Assembly: GCA_002179805.1 (NCBI GenBank)
Contig: NAVB01000159.1
Coordinates: 1 to 21,563 of the forward strand
Reading direction: 5' to 3'
DNA: 21,563 bases
DNA from: Acanthamoeba lenticulata
Lineage: Eukaryota; Discosea; Longamoebia; Acanthamoebidae
Shown here: positions 16,447 to 21,563 of the stretch, one piece after another
Layout of the letters: every line of letters begins with the position of its first letter
Numbering within the stretch: position 1 is the stretch's first letter
Made by a program: the position numbers and the translations under genes
The notes under the pieces: model-generated
What the model was told of the DNA's origin: nothing
The model's database searches: none
What the model saw: the letters and a program-made list of their open reading frames with translations, nothing else

Positions 16447-18477
16447 CTAGGCATTGACACCATCAGCCTCCGCGTTGAGGTACATGACAATATCAGCCAT
16501 GTCTGGCCGCTTGCTAGGCTTGCCGTTCCACGCGCGCTGCATGAGTTCGGCGTAGGCCTTGGGACAGTCGGCAGGCACGGGCGGACGCTCGCCACTGATG
16601 ACGTCCATGGCGACGGTGGTCATGTTCTTGTTGTGGTAGGGCACCTCGCGAGTGAGCACTTCCCACATGACGATGCCAAAGCTGTAGACATCGGCCTTGT
16701 CTGTCGTCTTCTCGGAGCCGCTGATGATCTCTGGCGCCGTCCAGCAGGGCGTGCCGCAGCGAGTCATCGTGCCGTTGTCCTGCTTGGCCGTGGCGAAGCC
16801 GAAATCGCCCACCTTGACGGTGAAGTCGTCGTCCACCAGCAGGTTGGATGACTTGACGTCACGATGCAGCACGCCGCGCTCGTGCAAATGCGCCACACCC
16901 AGCGCTGCATCGCGCAGCATCCGGATACGGCGGGCCCACGGCAGCTTGATCGAGCGGTCGCTCAAGATGTCGCGAAGGCTGCCGCGCGTCACGAACTCGA
17001 GCACCAGCAGTGGGCTGCCGGCATCAGCGATCGACAGCCCGATGAGCTTGGCCACGTTCGGGTGGTCGATGTTGCTCAGGAGCGCGGCTTCCTTTCGCAT
17101 CTTGATCAGCGCTTGATCGTCGAGCCGTCCCTTGTAGAGCTGCTTGATTGCCACGCGCCGCCCGTCGTAGGTGCCATCGTTGACCTGGCCGTAGTTGCCG
17201 CGCCCCATCTCGTCGCCGACCAAGATCTTGCGCCGGTCGATGATCCACGGGCACCAGTTGGACGAGCACAGGCCCATGCCCTGGTCCCACCGTTCGTCCC
17301 ACTGGTTGTCCTCACATGGCTCGTCGTCGTCGTCTTCGTCGTCTTCTTCGTCGCCATCGTGGCGTCGACCGTGCTTGCTACTGGCCGTGGTCGAGTCACC
17401 GTCGCCTTCTTCGGCATCGTCGAGTTCGAGGCTGAAGACTTGATCGATCCCACGAGGGCGGAACCGGAACTGGGACTCGTTGCCGTCGGCGCGGCGCAGG
17501 CGACCGGGCGACTGGGTCGACGCGGGCGGCTCGGTGCCGCCCAGGAGATCGCCAACGATGTTGCGGAACTCGGGCGAGCACGCGATGTGGCTCGGCGGGC
17601 AGCGGAGGTTGAGCTGGCAGGCGTCGTTGTAGTGCGCCTGGTCGTAGCCCGTACGCGCGAGGTCGTCGGATGGCGCCCGGCTGACGCCGGCACGGAAGTG
17701 TATCGACACGCGTGAGTGAAGATGAACGTCACGCGCCCACTTGTCGGCGGCAGAGTCCCGCATGGCGCGCTGGAGGTCAAGCGCGAACGAGGCCGCGCGC
17801 AGCGGGTTGGCAAAGGCCAGCAGGTAGGTGCCGCCGCTGTTGAGGCTGGAGCGCGAGAACACGTAGCCGCCGATGCCGCGGTTCTCCCGGGAGCTGGCCA
17901 TCTGCTGCTCGGCGGCAGTGGGCTCAGCTAGCTTGCGCACGAGCCGGCCGTAGCGGGCGACGGCCTTGGCCGTGCCGCCCGGGTTCTTCTGCCAGGACTC
18001 GTTGCAGCGGGCCAGATCGCACACGACGAAGCTCACGTCGCGACGCGGGGCTATACTATGGCGCGCAGCCAAGTCTGGGCGGCCTTCAGAGCTGGAGCCC
18101 GAGCGTGGGTTGTCCGAGAAGGTCGAGCTCGATCCGTGCGACCCGCCCAGGCCCGAGGAGGTGGCGCGCCGGCCTGATGCACCATGGCCCATCAGGGGCA
18201 TGCTGCCGGTGGAGCTGCTGCTGCCGCTGGTGGTGCCGCTGAGGTGGCTTGAGCCGCTCGTGATCTCGATCATGGTCTTGAGCTGCGACATGATGTGGTC
18301 GAACGACGGGCGCATGGTCGGGCCGCGGCTCCAGCAGGCCTGCATGAGCTCCACGTAGCCCTGCTCGGCCTCGATGAGGTCGCTGGGGAGCTTGGGCCGG
18401 AGGTCGTTGCGGATGACGCCCACGGCAACGGCTGCCGGGGTGAGGCGGTAGTAGTAGGGCTGGCTGCGAACGAGCAC
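16447..18477 (-). CDS. TKL protein kinase with degenerate cyclase-like domain (intact 3' part of a damaged receptor-kinase locus)
   Basis: An uninterrupted 676-codon frame. It opens inside kinase domain 1, just after an in-frame TAG, with the C-lobe segment VELMQACWSRGPTMRPSFDHIM. A Ser/Gly-rich linker follows. Next is a cyclase-like domain (about residues 150-310) with FVVCDLARCNESW where class III cyclases have a TDI metal motif, and GGTYLLAF in place of EGDAFMVAF, so the second metal aspartate is missing. An acidic Asp/Glu run precedes a complete TKL kinase domain: loop GRGNYGQV, VAIK lysine, HRDVKSSN catalytic loop, DFG, and WTAPE. All catalytic residues are present, so this kinase could be active. 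The open frame begins at a GTG; the first ATG is at 18345. If transcribed from there it would make a cytosolic protein lacking kinase 1. Otherwise it is the undamaged end of a pseudogene. Confidence 0.75.
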   Translation of the reverse strand: MLVRSQPYYYRLTPAAVAVGVIRNDLRPKLPSDLIEAEQGYVELMQACWSRGPTMRPSFDHIMSQLKTMIEITSGSSHLSGTTSGSSSSTGSMPLMGHGASGRRATSSGLGGSHGSSSTFSDNPRSGSSSEGRPDLAARHSIAPRRDVSFVVCDLARCNESWQKNPGGTAKAVARYGRLVRKLAEPTAAEQQMASSRENRGIGGYVFSRSSLNSGGTYLLAFANPLRAASFALDLQRAMRDSAADKWARDVHLHSRVSIHFRAGVSRAPSDDLARTGYDQAHYNDACQLNLRCPPSHIACSPEFRNIVGDLLGGTEPPASTQSPGRLRRADGNESQFRFRPRGIDQVFSLELDDAEEGDGDSTTASSKHGRRHDGDEEDDEDDDDEPCEDNQWDERWDQGMGLCSSNWCPWIIDRRKILVGDEMGRGNYGQVNDGTYDGRRVAIKQLYKGRLDDQALIKMRKEAALLSNIDHPNVAKLIGLSIADAGSPLLVLEFVTRGSLRDILSDRSIKLPWARRIRMLRDAALGVAHLHERGVLHRDVKSSNLLVDDDFTVKVGDFGFATAKQDNGTMTRCGTPCWTAPEIISGSEKTTDKADVYSFGIVMWEVLTREVPYHNKNMTTVAMDVISGERPPVPADCPKAYAELMQRAWNGKPSKRPDMADIVMYLNAEADGVNA

Positions 18478-19470
18478 CTCCTACGTGATGATGCCGTAGC
18501 TGTAGAGGTCAGCCAGCTCATAAAGTTGACTTCGCCGGACTCTTCGAGGATCTCCGGGGCGAGCCACGGCACGCTTCTCTCGATGGCCGCGGACTTGCCG
18601 CCGCCACCACCACCACCACGGTTGGCCTTGCCACTCGTGGGAGCCGGTGAGGCCAAAGTCAGAGACCCTGACGTTCCACTTGTTGTCCAGCAGCAAGTTG
18701 AGCAACTTGAGGTCGCGGTGGGCGATGACGAGTGGAGAAAGTGCATACCCTTGGCCGCCTGGTGGATCATCTTGACCTTGAGGGCGAGCGGGACCTCGGG
18801 AGGTCGTAGAGCGAGCCAAGTGCCATGTACTCCATGACGATGCACATCTTGGGCGGCTTGGTCGAGGCCGCCATGAAGAGAACAACGTTCGGGTGGCGCA
18901 GGCGGGACACGATGCGGACCTCGTGGATGAAGCGCGAGCATCCTTGGCCACAGAGGATGAGGCCATGACCTTGACGGCCACCTTGACTTGTGGCCTTGTA
19001 GACCTCGCCGAAGCCGCCGCGGCCCAGCATGTCAGCCATGTCGAGCTCTTCGTAGTTGATCTCCCAGTCGTCTTCGACCAGCCGCGTCAAACAGCCGGCC
19101 TGCGAGCGCGGGGTCTCGCAGAAGTCGCCCGTCCAGTCAGCGGCGCACGAACAGTCGTTCGAAACGCAGGCGCTGTGATCTGCGCAGATGGTGCCGTTGT
19201 ACACGCAGCCTCGCAGGGCAAATACGTAGGCGCCGCCGTTGGACAGTCGACAGTCGAGGTCACCGTGGCCAGCCGCGTGACGGTCCGACGGCGCACGGCC
19301 TCGACTTGGCCCGGCACGGCCAAAGGTTGTCAGCTGTTGGCCACGCTTGATGTCTGAGCCGACGTCTGGGTCCAGTAGGTAACCCAGCTCAGCAGGCCCT
19401 GCGCAGTCGTGAAATCGCCCGTGGTGTTTGCGTAGAGCTACCCAACCCAGCTCCTCACGGTTCCTCACTT
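18478..19470 (-). pseudogene. Frameshifted ectodomain tail and kinase domain 1 of the same receptor-kinase family
   Basis: Reading in the 5'-3' direction of the minus strand, an EGF-like cysteine-rich segment (CVYNGTICADHSACVSND...) is followed, with no membrane helix, by EEDW-type linker DDWEINYEELD and kinase domain 1: GRGGFGEV loop, VAVKVMAS lysine, HPNVVLFMAAST, HRDLKLLNLLLD, DFGLT, and WLAPEIL. These sit in three different frames. Frame changes fall at about 18985, 18935, 18803, 18735, 18640 and 18520, with another in the ectodomain near 19210. An in-frame TAG (18483-18481) replaces the near-invariant Trp of the GII(M/L)WE motif. The domain stays collinear across each shift with no spare bases, so introns cannot explain them. 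I read it as a decayed domain, though a patch of poor-quality assembly would look the same. Confidence 0.7.
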
Positions 19471-20160
19471 GTCAAATGTTGGTGTTGGCGACTGGATGAC
19501 CTTGTTGGTGAACTTATTTGATGAGCACTGGCCGCGACTGCTTGGCCCGCGCCTGCACTCGCCCGATTGCCATGTGAGTTGTAAGACGACGAGCTTGACC
19601 CTTGCGAGCTGGACTGGTCGTCAGTGTGGCCACCCCACCGAAGAAGCGGGCCGCACGTCTTGACCTCGAACAGGTCCTCGCCTGAAGGCGACCCACCACT
19701 GAAGTCAAAGCGGCCCACGCGCGCCAGACGTGGCCTGTCCACGCCCTTCCTGACGTGGCCTTGAGCTTGGCGCAGGCTGGGCCAGAGACAAGGATCAGGC
19801 TGTCGTGTGTCAGCGTGGTGATGCGCGCCGCTGTGTAAACAGCAGCGCCCTGGTACACGACAAGCCGCGAGGAGGCGTCGCGCTTGCTGCGCGGGGAGCC
19901 CACATGGATGCCCAAGCGCACGCGGCAGCCCACGGAGCAGCATGCGGTCGCTGGCGCCTGGGTGCTTGAGTAGTCGCACTGGCCACTCGGCGTTGAGCAG
20001 CGCCTGCTGTACCTTCATGCACCACTTGATCACGTTGGCTACCTCCTGGAAGGTCATGTGGAAGGAGCCCTTGTTGTTGTTCTGGTGCCGGCTGCGCGTG
20101 AGGAGGGCTTCATAGCCACGGTGCTTCTTGAGGAGCAAACGGAGGAGGTCGTTGTGGAGG
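19471..20160 (-). pseudogene. Class III adenylate/guanylate cyclase domain remnant
   Basis: Fragments of a cyclase domain lie in two alternating frames: KKHRGYEALLTRS and FQEVANVIKWCMKVQQALL, then VRLGIHVGSPRSKRD, YQGAAVYTAARITTLTH and LILVSGPACAKLK, then GRFDFSGGSPSGEDLFEVK and FFGGVATL. Frame changes are near 19925, 19760 and 19650. The start of the domain with the first metal-binding Asp is missing. GIHVG and the AARIT motif resemble Acanthamoeba cyclase domains that normally sit between two kinases, yet here the fragment is followed by ectodomain-like sequence, so it probably came from a neighbouring copy. The tail is Ser/Gln-rich. Confidence 0.65.
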
Positions 20161-20168
20161 ATGCATCC

Positions 20169-20408
20169 CTATAAAGGTGACCTCACATCAGAGTTCAACG
20201 AGCCGGGCCTCATCTGCCTCTTTTTCTTCGTTGTCCCTGCACGCATCCCATCAGGAAACGGGGGAGGGCGTTGAGATATCGCATGAAGAGGGGCGAGGGG
20301 GTTGGGGCAATAGCGGATCAGGTACCCCTCCTCCATGTAGGGTGGGCTGCACTCCTGGAGGGAGAGAAGCAAAGCTTGCCGTAGCATCTTGTCCTTCATG
20401 TCCTCCAT
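20169..20408 (-). CDS. Small open frame with a UIM-like helix (hypothetical)
   Basis: From ATG 20408 the frame encodes 79 residues. Near its start MLRQALLLSLQE fits the core of a ubiquitin-interacting motif (hydrophobic-x-x-Ala-x-x-x-Ser-x-x-acidic). The rest, Pro-rich with EEGYLIRYCPNPLAPL, is not recognised. It lies immediately upstream of the cyclase remnant on the same strand and could instead be an exon of a longer, partly destroyed gene. The frame continues upstream to 20480 without an ATG. Confidence 0.25.
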   Translation of the reverse strand: MEDMKDKMLRQALLLSLQECSPPYMEEGYLIRYCPNPLAPLHAISQRPPPFPDGMRAGTTKKKRQMRPGSLNSDVRSPL

Positions 20409-20480
20409 ACTGAGTTCGTAATCCAATGCTGGACAATTAATTAATTTAACAATGAGTTGGGTGAAGGTGGGAGTCAACAA

Positions 20481-21563
20481 TTCTACTGAGCTGCCCTCAA
20501 GCGCTTCTAACTACCTTACAAAAAATGAGAATGATTTTTGTGAAGGTCTTGATATGGAAGATTCTTGAAAGAAAGATTAATGTGCCTTCAAGCTTCTTGT
20601 ACTTGTGTTGTCAGCTGCCCATCTTGGAGAGAGATGTTGCTTGGTTGGGTGCCAATGTGATGTGTTGTGCGTGGTGCTGAGTTTACCTAATTGAGGGGGC
20701 TTGCAGACGTTTTTCGGAGTACAAGAAAATTAAACTTGGAAATTATTTTTGTAAATTTTTTCCATCAAGATTTTAAAGATAAAAACAGATACTTGGCCTT
20801 CCATTGCATTTGCCTGCCTTGTTCTGTGGTGCCTTCTCACTGTTCACCAGTCCATTGAAACATGAAATGGCGCCTGAACGTCATGTTACAGTATGCCTTC
20901 ATGTGCCTGCTGACAGATGACTGCAAGATCTCCATGGTGGAGCTTGAGCATTGTGCAATTGGCTCTCTGACCTTGCTCCATCCTGCAGATAACAAGCCGG
21001 CCCATCCCAACAACAAGGTGGTGGTGCTGTGCCGCCTCAGCAACATGGCTCTGGCCAACTTGACCTGTTGGCATTGCCCTGATATCCGTCAACAGGAGCT
21101 GAAGGAACTGGCAGTGGATTTGTGCTGCCCTCAAGCACACAGGGATAGCTGCTCCCACAGGTGCTCTTGTGCCATGTGAACTGTGTGTCCACAGCAAATT
21201 ATGATGTGGAAGCCAGTAGCTGAAGGGCCCACCACCAAGGCAATTGTGCCTCATGTCCACTGATGTGTGCCAGCCATTCCCTTGTGCTACAACATTTGTC
21301 TGTGACCAAAGCTGCCACTCTCTTTCTTTGCTCTGAACATGAAGGCCAAAAACGCTTGAGCAAAATAACCTGGTGGAGTGTTTAACCCTCAAATGACTTG
21401 TGCACTTGAAATTGAAAAAAACACTGCTTTTGCAAATTGTAAAAATTTTTATATTTTCAAATATTCCCAGTTTTTACAATTGTTCAATATTTTATATTTT
21501 CAAGTTTTTTATTTTTTTCAAATTTTTCAAATTTATTAAGTTTTTCAAGTTTTTCAAGTTTTT
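20481..21563. other. AT-richer terminal segment without a supportable gene
   Basis: Base composition drops clearly compared with the rest of the window. Two overlapping opposite-strand frames exist (105 codons on +, 20862-21179; 168 codons on -, 21392-20886). Neither shows a recognisable motif, and the longer one lacks an ATG at its 5' end. The last 150 bases are simple sequence. I see no RNA gene or transposase motif. Confidence 0.5.
21410..21563 (+). repeat. Degenerate TTTTTCAA(G/A) simple repeat at the window end
   Basis: Units such as TTTTTCAAG, TTTTTCAAA and TATTTTCAA recur with irregular spacing and become regular in the last 25 bases. It continues past the window edge. Confidence 0.7.

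Noticed and set aside
16864..17715. 283-codon open frame on the plus strand
   Set aside because: It lies antisense to the intact kinase frame, and its Val/Ala/Arg-rich composition is what GC-rich codons give when read backwards.
18481..18483. TAG read as a recoded or read-through codon
   Set aside because: The same domain carries at least six frameshifts, so decay or sequencing error explains the stop more simply than recoding.
20862..21179. 105-codon plus-strand frame and overlapping 168-codon minus-strand frame as genes
   Set aside because: They occupy the same bases on opposite strands, neither has known motifs, and the longer lacks an ATG.

Overview
The window looks like nuclear DNA of a free-living amoebozoan, most likely Acanthamoeba or a close relative. 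This is inferred from GC-rich exons, many short phase-consistent introns (about 55-250 bases), intronic TG/CA repeats, and a TKL kinase / cyclase-like / TKL kinase protein of a kind expanded in that genus. No genome search was possible. Exon models were built by matching splice-site phase to conserved protein motifs.

Layout. 1-442 (-): 5' end of a D-3-phosphoglycerate dehydrogenase gene, cut by the window edge. 443-915: divergent promoter region with short AT-rich repeats. 916-3895 (+): a CASD1/Cas1p-type sialate/polysaccharide O-acetyltransferase with a lumenal SGNH esterase-like domain and a multi-pass acyltransferase domain. 4089-5309 (-): a single-domain voltage-gated sodium channel very like bacterial NaChBac/NavAb, with two introns. 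5798-7817 (-): a GATA zinc-finger transcription factor. 8522-11325 (-): a multi-exon gene of unknown function. 11533-12788 (+): a COMMD7 homologue whose first intron carries the signature of a U12-type AT-AC intron. 13484-16155 (+): an ABCG half-transporter with seven exons. 16447-18477 (-): an intact open frame with the end of one kinase domain, a degenerate cyclase-like domain and a complete TKL kinase. 18478-20160 (-): heavily frameshifted remnants of the upstream part of that receptor-kinase family plus a separate cyclase fragment. 20169-20408 (-): a small open frame with a ubiquitin-interacting-motif-like helix. 20480-21563: AT-richer sequence with no gene I can defend, ending in TTTTTCAA-type simple repeats.

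The genes do not form one pathway. They cover serine synthesis, glycan O-acetylation, membrane excitability, transcription, endosomal trafficking (COMMD), lipid or small-molecule export (ABCG) and receptor-like signalling. Arrangement is compact: the unknown gene and COMMD7 share a 207-base divergent promoter, and CASD1/sodium channel and ABCG/kinase are convergent pairs with 193 and 291 bases between stops.

The two most interesting items are the bacterial-type sodium channel in a eukaryotic, intron-bearing gene and the AT-AC minor-spliceosome intron in COMMD7. The contrast between an intact downstream kinase and a wrecked upstream kinase at one locus is also notable.
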